From: Firmicutes bacterium UBA5389 | GTDB lineage: Bacteria > Bacillota > DTU025 | DNA: 64,000 nt | Direction of reading: 5' to 3' | Assembly (NCBI GenBank): GCA_002409965.1 | Contig: DHON01000112.1 | Location: 13,002 to 77,001 of the forward strand | Shown: piece by piece, positions 33,341 to 41,952 of the stretch | Layout of the letters: every line of letters starts with the position of its first letter | Position numbering within the stretch: the first letter of the stretch is position 1 | Notes under the pieces: generated by a model | What the model was told of the DNA's origin: nothing | Database searches by the model: none | What the model saw: the letters and a program-made list of their open reading frames with translations, nothing else | Made by a program: the position numbers and the translations under genes

Positions 33341-34967
33341 TCCCGTGCTCGCGCGCAAATTCCTGGGCTTCCTCATAGCCGGCGTCTGCGTGGCGCACCA
33401 CGCCTGTGCCGGGGTCGCCAGTGAGTACGCGTTCCAGTCGGCGCGCCGCCGCCTCGGTCCCGTCGGCCACTATGACCATGCCGGCGTGGAGCGAGTACCC
33501 GATGCCCACTCCTCCGCCGTGGTGGAATGACACCCACGTGGCCCCGTTGACCGCGTTGAGCATCGCATTGAGCACCGGCCAGTCGGCGATGGCGTCAGAG
33601 CCGTCCTTCATGCCTTCAGTCTCCCGGTTGGGCGATGCCACCGACCCGCAATCCAGATGGTCGCGGCCTATCACGATGGGCGCGCTGATCTTACCCTGAG
33701 CCACCAGATCGTTGATGATCCGCCCGAACCTGGCCCGTTCACCGTAGCCCAGCCAGCATATGCGGGACGGGAGTCCTTGGAATGCTACCTTGTCGTGGGC
33801 CATCTGGATCCATCTCACCAGGTGCTCATCGTAGGCAAACTCCTTGAGGATGACTTCATCAGTGACCCAGATGTCCTTGGGGTCTCCCGATAAGGCCACC
33901 CACCTGAACGGTCCCTTGCCCTCGCAGAATAACGGGCGCACGTAGGCGGGGACGAACCCCGGGTAATCGAACGCATTCGTTACACCCTCGTCGAACGCGA
34001 CTTGGCGCAGGTTGTTGCCGTAGTCGAACGCCACCGCGCCTCGTGCCGTCATGTCGAGAATCGCCCTGACTTGCGTAGCCATGGAGGCCTTGGCCCTGCG
34101 CACATACTCCTCAGGGTCGGCCCGGCGCAGCTCGGCAGCCTGCTCCAGAGTGAGCCCGGCGGGTACATACCCGTTGAGCGGGTCATGCGCAGAGGTCTGG
34201 TCGGTCACAAGATCCGGTATCATGCCTCGCCGCACAAACTCAGGATGCGTCTCGGCTGCATTGCCCACCAGAGCTATGGACCTCGGCATCCCCTTCTCCT
34301 GCGCCTCCCGGGCAAGGGCGATGGCCTCATCGATGCTGTCGGTAACCATCTCACAGTACCGAGTGGCGATACGCCGCTCGATCCTAGTCCTGTCCACCTC
34401 GACTGCTATGATCACCCCATCGTTGAACGTCGCCGCCAGCGGCTGGGCGCCGCTCATTCCTCCAAGCCCCGCCGTCAGAACCAGTCTACCCTTGAGGCTG
34501 CCGCCGAAGTGCTTGCGGGCCGCCGCGGCGAAGGTCTCATAGGTTCCCTGCAGGATTCCCTGCGTACCTATGTAGATCCAGCTACCCGCGGTCATCTGCC
34601 CGTACATCGTCAGCCCCATCGCCTCAAGCTCCCAAAACTTCTCCCAGGTGGCCCAGTGCGGCACGAGCATAGAGTTGGAGATCAGAACGCGCGGCGCGTC
34701 TGGATGTGACCGGAACACCGCGACCGGCTTCCCCGACTGAACAAGCAGCGTCTCGTCGGGCTCGAGCTCGCGAAGCGCCCGAACGATGGCATCGAACGCC
34801 TCAAAGCTGCGCGCGGCCTTACCCCTGCCGCCGTAAACTACCAGGTCATCCGGGCGCTCAGCCACATCAGGGTCGAGGTTGTTCATGAGCATTCGAAGCG
34901 CCGCTTCCTGCTGCCACCCCTTGCACGAGATCTCAGTCCCGCGCGGAGCCCTTATGACTCTTAACAT
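33318..34967 (-). CDS. hutU: Urocanate hydratase
   Basis: 549 residues, family length. IRAPRGTEISCKGWQQEAALRM, GGRGKAARSFEAFDAIV, LTAGLGGMSGAQPLA (NAD+ loop) and the active-site segment RICWLGYGERARFG with its cysteine are all present. It converts urocanate to imidazolone propionate, with NAD+ as electrophile. It follows hutH by 90 bases on the same strand and would be co-transcribed. Its end overlaps cbiO on the opposite strand. Confidence 0.96.
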   Translation of the reverse strand: MLRVIRAPRGTEISCKGWQQEAALRMLMNNLDPDVAERPDDLVVYGGRGKAARSFEAFDAIVRALRELEPDETLLVQSGKPVAVFRSHPDAPRVLISNSMLVPHWATWEKFWELEAMGLTMYGQMTAGSWIYIGTQGILQGTYETFAAAARKHFGGSLKGRLVLTAGLGGMSGAQPLAATFNDGVIIAVEVDRTRIERRIATRYCEMVTDSIDEAIALAREAQEKGMPRSIALVGNAAETHPEFVRRGMIPDLVTDQTSAHDPLNGYVPAGLTLEQAAELRRADPEEYVRRAKASMATQVRAILDMTARGAVAFDYGNNLRQVAFDEGVTNAFDYPGFVPAYVRPLFCEGKGPFRWVALSGDPKDIWVTDEVILKEFAYDEHLVRWIQMAHDKVAFQGLPSRICWLGYGERARFGRIINDLVAQGKISAPIVIGRDHLDCGSVASPNRETEGMKDGSDAIADWPVLNAMLNAVNGATWVSFHHGGGVGIGYSLHAGMVIVADGTEAAARRLERVLTGDPGTGVVRHADAGYEEAQEFAREHGIKIPHVG

Positions 34968-35057
34968 CCGCTGATCCCTCCAGCCGTGTATCTCGTATAT
35001 CGCGAGATCGATTCCCTTGCCGCGCGCATGCCAGCCCGCGGCGGCGTCTACTCCAAC

Positions 35058-36584
35058 CTACTCCAACGAACCTACGGCCTGTTCCGCCGCGCGCAGCAGA
35101 GTCTCGTCCTGAACCAGCTCCGAGATGCGGGCAATATCGGTCGCCAGCACCCTGTCGTGATCGAGGTGTGCCACCTTCGCCCTGACTGCTCTGTGCACCG
35201 CCGCGATGCCCGCGCCCGGCTCCAGCGGAGCCAGGAAGTCCACGCCCTGCGCGGCACACATGATCTCAATCGCGAGCACATTCGCAGCATTCGCCCGAAT
35301 CTGCCTGGCCTTGCGGGCGGCGATCGTGCCCATGCTCACGTGGTCTTCCTGGTTGCCCGAGGTCGGTATGGAGTCAACCACCGCAGGCGACGCCAGTATC
35401 TTGTTCTCGGAGACCAACGCGGCTGCGGTGTACTGCGCTATCATCATGCCGGAATTCAGCCCGCCGTGCTCAGTCAGGAATGGCGGCAACCCTGAAAGCT
35501 GGGGATTGACCATTCTCTCAGTGCGGCGTTCGGATATACTGGCCAGCTCAGACGCTGCTATGCCCAGAAAGTCCATGGCCATGGCCACCGGCTCCCCATG
35601 GAAATTGCCCCCAGAGATCACATCGCCGTCTTCGGGAAAAATGAGAGGATTGTCGGTGGCCGAGTTCATCTCACGCTCCACCACTTGCCGCGCATACTCC
35701 ATGGCATCGCGCGCCGCCCCGTGCACCTGCGGCGCGCACCTGAGCGAGTAGGCGTCCTGCACCTTTGAGCAGTCCCTGTGCGACTCGCGGATGGCGCTCC
35801 CCTCCATCAGACGGAGCATGTTGCGGGCCGATGCCGCCTGTCCCGGATGGGGGCGCGCCGCGTGCACCCGCGGATCGAAGGCGGACGCCGTCCCGCGCAG
35901 GGCCTCGGTGGTCATCGCGGCCGCGATATCGGCCGTCCGGGCCAGCACCGACACATCATACACCGCGAGCGAACCTATTGCCGTCATGACCTGAGTGCCG
36001 TTTATCAGGGCCAGACCCTCTTTGGCGCGCAGAGCGACTACGGGGATTCCCGCCCGCGCCATCGCCTCTGCACCAGTCAGCGTGTCGCCTCTGTATCGAG
36101 CCGTGCCCTCGCCTATCACCACCAGCATGGTGTGGGCAAGAGGCGCCAGATCGCCGCTCGAGCCCACCGAACCCTGCGACGGTACCTCGGGGTGCACGCC
36201 CTGGTTGAGCATGGCGATGAGAGTATCGACGACCTCCCCCCGGGCGCCCGAGTATCCACAGGCCAGCGCATTCGCCCTAAGCAGCAGAATCGCCCGCACC
36301 ACCTCGTCCGGCAGGAGCTCGCCCACGCCCGATGCGTGCGACAGCAACAGATTTCGCTGCAGAGTCGCTGAGTCCTCGGGCGAGATCACCACATCGGCGA
36401 ACCTTCCGAACCCAGTCGTCACTCCGTACACCGGCCTCTCGCGCCCAAGCAACGTATCCACATACGCCGAGGCCTGGTCTATCCTTCGCCGTGCGTCCGG
36501 ATCGAGCGACACAGGCGCCCCGCCTCTAGCCACCGCGACGACATCCGCGATTGACAGGTTCGCGCCGTCGATACTGACATGCAT
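35058..36584 (-). CDS. hutH: Histidine ammonia-lyase with Ser-Ser-Gly at the MIO site
   Basis: About 508 residues from the ATG of MHVSIDGANL. YGVTTGFGRFADV, LLRANALACGYSG, ISGGNFHGEPVAMAMD, and NQEDHVSMGTIAARKA are diagnostic of HutH. The cofactor tripeptide, normally Ala-Ser-Gly, reads Ser-Ser-Gly at residues 142-144 (VGSSGDLAPLAH; codons TCG AGC GGC), one base from the usual Ala codon GCG. Ser143, the residue that becomes the methylidene-imidazolone, is kept, so activity is possible. It makes urocanate and ammonia from histidine and is followed by hutU. Confidence 0.95.
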   Translation of the reverse strand: MHVSIDGANLSIADVVAVARGGAPVSLDPDARRRIDQASAYVDTLLGRERPVYGVTTGFGRFADVVISPEDSATLQRNLLLSHASGVGELLPDEVVRAILLLRANALACGYSGARGEVVDTLIAMLNQGVHPEVPSQGSVGSSGDLAPLAHTMLVVIGEGTARYRGDTLTGAEAMARAGIPVVALRAKEGLALINGTQVMTAIGSLAVYDVSVLARTADIAAAMTTEALRGTASAFDPRVHAARPHPGQAASARNMLRLMEGSAIRESHRDCSKVQDAYSLRCAPQVHGAARDAMEYARQVVEREMNSATDNPLIFPEDGDVISGGNFHGEPVAMAMDFLGIAASELASISERRTERMVNPQLSGLPPFLTEHGGLNSGMMIAQYTAAALVSENKILASPAVVDSIPTSGNQEDHVSMGTIAARKARQIRANAANVLAIEIMCAAQGVDFLAPLEPGAGIAAVHRAVRAKVAHLDHDRVLATDIARISELVQDETLLRAAEQAVGSLE

Positions 36585-36661
36585 GCCGGTCCCTTCCTTC
36601 CTCGCCTCATCCCGTGCTCTGCGCAGACGGCGCCGGCGGCGCTGACCGCGCAGGGCACGCC

Positions 36662-37960
36662 TTACCCCCGCGCAATCCTCCGCGCGACATCGCAAGTCCA
36701 GTCAGTGAGCCTGCCAAGTTCGATGCTGGCAAAGCCGATAACATCGGTATCCAGACGGCCCGCGATGGACTCCTTCCACCTTGCCGGGATGGCGCGCTCG
36801 CCTATGAGGGCTCCAACAGTGGCGCCCACCTGCCCCGTGCTGCAATCGCAGTCCCAACCGCAGCTGGCCGCGATTGAGACGCTCTCGCTGAAGTCGCCGC
36901 CTCCCAAGAGCAAGCTCATCACCACGATCGCGGCATTCGGGAAGGTGTGTATCCAGTGCAGATCGCCGTAGGTCTGGTCGATCCAGTCGAGCACATCCTC
37001 CCACCGGCCACGCTCCTTGCACTTGGCCACCGTTGATCGGACAACCGATGCAAACTCGCTGTCCCTAGGGACATACCCCAGCGCCCGGCTGATGATCTTG
37101 CTGACATCGCCCATGACGAACGCCAGGCTCACCATGACCGAGTTGAAGACCTCCCCGTATACGCCTTCCTTGACATGCGAGATGATCGCGTCCTTATATG
37201 CCAGCTCAGCCGCGAGTTCAGGTCTGCCGGGAGCGATGAGCCCGTGCACCTCGCCGCGCATCTGAGCCCCGATCCAATCGCTGAACGGGTTGTTCTCGCG
37301 CGCCGAGTACGGCGGGATGAGCCCCCTGTGCAAGTTCTCAAGCGCTTGCCTTTCAGCGGTATAGGTCTGATCCAGCTCCAGATGCTGTACCCACTCATAT
37401 CCGAGATCCCTGCTGGTAAATCCCGGGCCGTGCTCTTCGATGCAGTGCAACACGATGATCTGGTAGTTGATGTCGTCGTTCCTGGTGTCCGGCTTCTGCA
37501 GGTAGTCCGTGACCCTGCCGCGCTCTTTCCGCACCTTGGCGCTGGGCCATCCCGCGGAAGGGTCTCCCAGGGCGCAGCCTATACACTTGCCGTACCAAGC
37601 GCCATATACTTTGTCACGATAGGCCTGATTCCCTGCATCCACACTGCATATTTCGCGCCCTGCGACAGCGGTCCAGCTTCGCTTGAGTTCGTCCCAAGTA
37701 TCGGGCAGGTGGTCGTCGTTCACCATTTTCGGGGCCCGCCGCAGAGCCTCCCACATCATCGCGATCACTTTCTGAAGAGCCCAGTAGTCTCCGGAATTGT
37801 ATGCCTCCCACCCCCGAGGAATGAGCTGCCTTGCCTCCGACACGTCGTAACCCCGCTTCTCGAGGGCATCCACGCACTCGATCATCCGGTTCTCCACAAT
37901 ACCGCTCATGGGCATTACATCCTGCCACATCGCGGCTGCCTGTTTCTCAGCATGCGTCAT
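36662..37960 (-). CDS. ADP-ribosylglycohydrolase-family protein
   Basis: About 432 residues from the ATG after GGAGG; upstream open frame is arginine-rich and looks non-coding. The catalytic fold is suggested by YGAWYGKCIGCALGDPSAGW (first metal/phosphate loop), RNDDINYQIIVLHCIEEHG, and the C-terminal SCGWDCDCSTGQVGATVGALIG, which corresponds to the Asp-rich metal loop of DraG/ARH enzymes. These remove ADP-ribose from proteins or nucleic acids, or split related glycosides. About 125 N-terminal residues before the domain are of unknown role. It lies between ftsH and hutH on the same strand; no ADP-ribosyltransferase partner is visible. Confidence 0.75.
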   Translation of the reverse strand: MTHAEKQAAAMWQDVMPMSGIVENRMIECVDALEKRGYDVSEARQLIPRGWEAYNSGDYWALQKVIAMMWEALRRAPKMVNDDHLPDTWDELKRSWTAVAGREICSVDAGNQAYRDKVYGAWYGKCIGCALGDPSAGWPSAKVRKERGRVTDYLQKPDTRNDDINYQIIVLHCIEEHGPGFTSRDLGYEWVQHLELDQTYTAERQALENLHRGLIPPYSARENNPFSDWIGAQMRGEVHGLIAPGRPELAAELAYKDAIISHVKEGVYGEVFNSVMVSLAFVMGDVSKIISRALGYVPRDSEFASVVRSTVAKCKERGRWEDVLDWIDQTYGDLHWIHTFPNAAIVVMSLLLGGGDFSESVSIAASCGWDCDCSTGQVGATVGALIGERAIPARWKESIAGRLDTDVIGFASIELGRLTDWTCDVARRIARG

Positions 37961-38075
37961 ACCTGTATTCCTCCTCCGCATCGTCCTGTTGCTTCTGGAC
38001 CTTCGCTGCTTTCTAGCTCTTGACACTGCCTGCCGGCTGCCCAAGACGGCGATTCAGCGGTGGAATCGTGTGCGC

Positions 38076-38093
38076 AAAAACCGGCCGCGCCGG
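38076..38093 (-). terminator. Intrinsic terminator after ftsH
   Basis: On the minus strand CCGGC, loop GCG, GCCGG is followed by TTTTT. The outer bases GTGCGC and GCGCAC can extend pairing around it. It lies about 100 bases after the ftsH stop. Confidence 0.6.
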
Positions 38094-38192
38094 CGCACTC
38101 TACCATGCGCCGATGCGACCGGTATGTCAGGCAGACCCGGCATGGGCCCTGCCCGCCCCATTGACGGATTGCACGCACCCTCGCGGCCGGCG

Positions 38193-40178
38193 CTAGGCCG
38201 GCGCGCCTTCGGGGTTGGGCTCACGCTTGCCGCCCGACTTCAACCTCTCCTCGATGGCTGCAAGGGTGCCTCTGGCGTCCCCGGCTGACGGAGCCGGCGA
38301 CTCCGATCCCGGTCCACGAGTCGCCGCAGTCTGCGCGCCCCGCGCCCCGGCCCGGCTAGCTTCGGCAGTGTCTGCCAGGATGCCCTCGAGTTCATCGCCC
38401 TCGACGGTCTCCCTCTCCTTGAGGGTCTGAGCCAGCTTGTGCAGCTTATCGACGTTATCGGAGAGCATCTGCCGCGCCCGATCATGGGCAGCGGTCACTA
38501 TCTTGTGAACCTCTTCGTCGATCTTCGCGGCCACCTCTTCACTGTAGTTACGGTCGCGGGAAATATCGCGCCCCAGGAAGACCTGCTCCTCCTGGCTGCG
38601 GCCGAACGTCATCGGGCCGAGTTCGCTCATGCCGTATTCAGTGACCATCTTGCGAGCGGTCTTGCTCACGCGCTCCAAGTCCATGCCGGCGCCGGTGCTG
38701 ATCTCGCCCAGCACCAGCTCTTCTGCAACCCGACCGCCCAGGGCCACTATGATCTCATTCATGATCTCAGACTTCGTGGAGTACCGATATCTCCTGTCGT
38801 CCTCCGGCACCATCAGGGTGTAGCCTCCGGCCCGTCCTCGGCCCACTATCGACACCTTGACAACCGGATCGGCTCCCGGCAGGAGGTGGGCCAGCATCGC
38901 GTGGCCCGACTCATGATAGGCCACCAGATCCCTCTCGCGCTCGCTCATGATCCGGCCCTTCTTGGCGGGACCCGCCACTATTCGCTCTATCGCCTCCGAC
39001 ATCTCGGCCATAGCCACCTTTTTCTTGTTGAGCCTGGCCGCCAGTAGCGCCGCTTCGTTCAAGAGGTTCGCAAGGTCAGCGCCGGTGAAACCGGGGGTGC
39101 GCTTGGAAAGCGCTTTGAGATCCACATCCGGTTCCAGAGGTTTGTTCTTGGCGTGAATCTTGAGTATCTCCTCTCTCCCGCGCTGATCGGGCGCATCCAC
39201 CACTATGTGCCGGTCGAACCTGCCCGCGCGCAGCAACGCGGGATCGAGGACATCGGGCCTGTTAGTCGCGGCCAGGATTATGATCCCGGAATTGGGATCG
39301 AACCCGTCCATCTCGGAGAGCAGCTGATTGAGGGTCTGCTCACGCTCATCATGACCGCCGCCCAAACCGGCGCCTCTCTGCCGCCCCACCGCGTCGATCT
39401 CATCGATAAACACAATACACGGAGCGTTCTTCTTCGCCTGGTCGAACATGTCGCGCACACGGCTCGCGCCCACGCCCACGAACATCTCCACAAAGTCGGA
39501 GCCGCTGACGCTGAAGAACGGAACATCCGCCTCGCCCGCCACTGCCTTGGCGAGCAGGGTCTTGCCGGTTCCGGGAGGACCCACCAGCAGAATGCCCCTG
39601 GGTATCCTGGCCCCAAGCTCGATATAGCGCTTGGGGTGCTTCAAGTAGTCGACGATCTCCACGAGTTCCTCTTTGACCTCGTCCACTCCGGCAACGTCGT
39701 CGAATGTCACGCGCCCTCGCTCGCTGGCATGGAGTTTGGCCCGGCTCCGCCCGAACTGCATCGCCTTGTTGCCCCCGCCCTGAAGCTGGTTCATGATGAA
39801 GAAGAACACAGCGAACAGCAACACTATCGATATCAGATTGGGGATAAGCGCAATCCACCAGGCCCCCTGACTTTCAGGAATCATGCTGATCTCGACGCGC
39901 GATGCAAGTTCAGGGTCGTTCCTAACATCCTCGACCAAGCCCTTCACATCGGGGTAGTACAGCTTGAACTTTCGCCCATCGTCAAGAGTGCCCCGGATTG
40001 CGTTATCGCCGACTATCTCGAGTTGCGTAACCTTCCGATCCTGCCAGTATTTCATGAACTGGCTAGCCGAGATCTCATCGGTGCGGGATTTGCCCATGAA
40101 GAGCGAGTTGGATATGGAGACTGCTATCAGGCCGAGCAACAGCCATAGAGCAAGGCTTTTCATCAACCTATTGTTCAC
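38193..40178 (-). CDS. ftsH: ATP-dependent zinc metalloprotease FtsH
   Basis: About 661 residues from the GTG that opens MNNRLMKSLALWLLLGLIAV; the preceding in-frame TTG is less likely. Two membrane spans (about residues 8-25 and 105-125) bracket an external domain. The AAA part has LVGPPGTGKTLLAKAVAG and CIVFIDEIDAVGRQ; the protease has AYHESGHAMLAH (HExxH). It degrades damaged membrane and regulatory proteins. The C-terminus ends in a Gly/Ala/Pro-rich tail. Its GTG overlaps the stop of a 16-codon ORF (GTGA), suggesting translational coupling. Confidence 0.96.
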   Translation of the reverse strand: MNNRLMKSLALWLLLGLIAVSISNSLFMGKSRTDEISASQFMKYWQDRKVTQLEIVGDNAIRGTLDDGRKFKLYYPDVKGLVEDVRNDPELASRVEISMIPESQGAWWIALIPNLISIVLLFAVFFFIMNQLQGGGNKAMQFGRSRAKLHASERGRVTFDDVAGVDEVKEELVEIVDYLKHPKRYIELGARIPRGILLVGPPGTGKTLLAKAVAGEADVPFFSVSGSDFVEMFVGVGASRVRDMFDQAKKNAPCIVFIDEIDAVGRQRGAGLGGGHDEREQTLNQLLSEMDGFDPNSGIIILAATNRPDVLDPALLRAGRFDRHIVVDAPDQRGREEILKIHAKNKPLEPDVDLKALSKRTPGFTGADLANLLNEAALLAARLNKKKVAMAEMSEAIERIVAGPAKKGRIMSERERDLVAYHESGHAMLAHLLPGADPVVKVSIVGRGRAGGYTLMVPEDDRRYRYSTKSEIMNEIIVALGGRVAEELVLGEISTGAGMDLERVSKTARKMVTEYGMSELGPMTFGRSQEEQVFLGRDISRDRNYSEEVAAKIDEEVHKIVTAAHDRARQMLSDNVDKLHKLAQTLKERETVEGDELEGILADTAEASRAGARGAQTAATRGPGSESPAPSAGDARGTLAAIEERLKSGGKREPNPEGAPA

Positions 40179-40225
40179 GGCAAGTAGGCGCAAGACGCCC
40201 TCTGCATCAGGACATCGTGGTACAT
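40175..40225 (-). CDS. Short 16-codon ORF translationally coupled to ftsH
   Basis: Begins MYHDVLMQRASCAYLP and ends at a TGA that overlaps the ftsH GTG start (GTGA). It has a near-perfect SD, AAGGAGGAAGG, just before its ATG, whereas the ftsH GTG itself has no good SD. Ribosomes finishing this ORF would be placed to restart at ftsH. No homologue is recognised. It may be a regulatory leader, or the SD may have another purpose. Confidence 0.5.
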   Translation of the reverse strand: MYHDVLMQRASCAYLP

Positions 40226-40310
40226 GCGCCTTCCTCCTTCCCTGACTAATTCAGGTGCATGCTGCAAATGCAACCCCAAATAATAGATAATCCCCGTTAT
40301 GCGTGAACAC

Positions 40311-40339
40311 ATTATAGCATAGCGCCTTTTCTATCACAA
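40311..40339 (-). promoter_or_regulatory. SigA-type promoter of ftsH
   Basis: On the minus strand TTGTGA (40334-40339) and a perfect TATAAT (40311-40316) are 17 bases apart, giving a leader of about 80 bases before the short ORF. Confidence 0.7.
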
Positions 40340-40377
40340 ACGAAACACATGGCCGTACAGTTTCCTCACCAACCGGT

Positions 40378-41952
40378 TTATGCATCATCGACGCAATCAT
40401 CCGCGTTGGCCACCACGACGACCAGATGCTTCGTGGAAGATGTCACCGCTCCTCGCCCGCTCGCTCTCACGCCCACAACCCACAGTACCTCATCGCCGGA
40501 AGCCAGCACCGCCAGGCGCGACCGGTGCGACCGGGGCACCTTCTCGTCCACGAACAGATCAGACAGTCTCTTGGCGCCCGCCATCCCAAAAGGAGAGATC
40601 CTGTCGCCTGCGCGCCAAGGGCGGACGACCAGCGTATTCAGGTCTATCTGGTCTGCGTCGAACACTGCCCACTCCCGACCGATGCCGAGAGCATCCACAC
40701 ACAGCCCGCGAAACCCTGAGCCGGCCAGCGCGCAGTTGGCCATGCAGGCCAGTTCGGCCAGGCTTGAGGGCTCGCCGGCCGGCCCTTCACCTGCGCCTGC
40801 GCAGACTGTGATCCCAGCCCACCCCACAGGGCTCACTCCCGGCACAGCGACTTGAATCTCACGTGGCTCGCAGGACCCGCCCGCGCTGAACAGACCGTCA
40901 AGCTCGGCAGACTCGGCCGACTCTACCACTATTGTATCGTACGTGAGGCGGGCCCGTACGCCTTTGGGCAAGTCTATCGAATTCCCTGCACTCCCGCTAC
41001 TAGCCAGAGCCGCCATGGCGTCTATGTGAGTCCAGTAGAGATCGCGGCTCCCTCCCGCCGCTGCCGCGAAAGCCAGCGCGAACGCGCGCGAGGCGACAGG
41101 CGCTGCGGCTTGCCGCAGCGTATCCCGGTCGAGTTCGACCCGCCCCTGCCGTGCGCCAGAATCCACGGTTGCGCCGGCGGTCGCCGCAGCCGCAGCCGCG
41201 TCCAGCAGCTCGAGCGCCTGCTTCTCAAGGTATTGCTCATCTTGCGCCGCCAGGTGCGCAAGCCGGGCCAGTCCAACGCGGATGTGGGAGTTGTAGTCGC
41301 GCTCCAGAAGCGGCAGAAGTTCACAGCGCACCCTGTTGCGGAAGTACTGCGTGTCCGCATTCGTCGGATCAGTGCGCGTTGCCAGCCCCCGCTGCATGCA
41401 GTACTCTTCTATCTGCGCGCGCGACACTTCAATGAACGGCCTGATCACCGTGACCCCATCGCCCAGCTCGCGCACGGGCGGAATGCCGGCCAATCCGCGC
41501 AGGCCGGCGCCGCGAAGTATGCGCATGAGCACCGTTTCGGCCTGGTCGTCGGCGTGGTGGGCCACCGCCGCCCGGGCAAACCCGCGCTCGACGCAGATTC
41601 TGCGGTACAGCCCGTAACGGGCATCGCGCCCTGCGTCTTCCACAGTAACCCCGAGTTCCCTCGCCAGTCGCGGCACGTCCACCCTCTCCACAGTAAAGGG
41701 TATACTCAAAGACTGCGCCAACTCCTCCACGAACAGTGCATCCTCATCGGCGCCGACCCCGCGTATCATGTGATTCACATGGGCTATATGAAGCTTGAGA
41801 CTGTACCGTGGAGCAATAGAGTTGAGAAAATGAAGGAGAGATACGGAATCGGGCCCCCCCGAGACCCCCACCACCACGCCATCGCCAGTATCGATCATGG
41901 AATACTTGCGCATCGTCTCCAGAGCGATCCTGGCCAGACTATTGCGGCTCAT
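40378..41952 (-). CDS. tilS: tRNA(Ile)-lysidine synthetase
   Basis: About 524 residues from the ATG of MSRNSLARIAL. The ATP pyrophosphatase P-loop VGVSGGPDSVSLLHFL lies near residue 30; HVNHMIRGVGADEDALFVEEL and AVAHHADDQAETVLMRILRGAGLRGL follow, and a C-terminal TilS substrate domain ends the protein (WRAGDRISPFGMAGAKRLSDLFVDEKVPR). It modifies C34 of tRNA(Ile2) so that it reads AUA. An Ala-rich insertion (DAAAAAATAGATVDSG) occurs mid-protein. It overlaps spoIIE by 14 bases and precedes ftsH, as in Bacillus, but hpt is missing between them. Confidence 0.95.
   Translation of the reverse strand: MSRNSLARIALETMRKYSMIDTGDGVVVGVSGGPDSVSLLHFLNSIAPRYSLKLHIAHVNHMIRGVGADEDALFVEELAQSLSIPFTVERVDVPRLARELGVTVEDAGRDARYGLYRRICVERGFARAAVAHHADDQAETVLMRILRGAGLRGLAGIPPVRELGDGVTVIRPFIEVSRAQIEEYCMQRGLATRTDPTNADTQYFRNRVRCELLPLLERDYNSHIRVGLARLAHLAAQDEQYLEKQALELLDAAAAAATAGATVDSGARQGRVELDRDTLRQAAAPVASRAFALAFAAAAGGSRDLYWTHIDAMAALASSGSAGNSIDLPKGVRARLTYDTIVVESAESAELDGLFSAGGSCEPREIQVAVPGVSPVGWAGITVCAGAGEGPAGEPSSLAELACMANCALAGSGFRGLCVDALGIGREWAVFDADQIDLNTLVVRPWRAGDRISPFGMAGAKRLSDLFVDEKVPRSHRSRLAVLASGDEVLWVVGVRASGRGAVTSSTKHLVVVVANADDCVDDA

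Noticed and set aside
35058..36584. Calling hutH inactive because of Ser-Ser-Gly
   Set aside because: The serine that forms the cofactor and all other motifs are intact, so inactivation is not supported; it is reported as a variant only.
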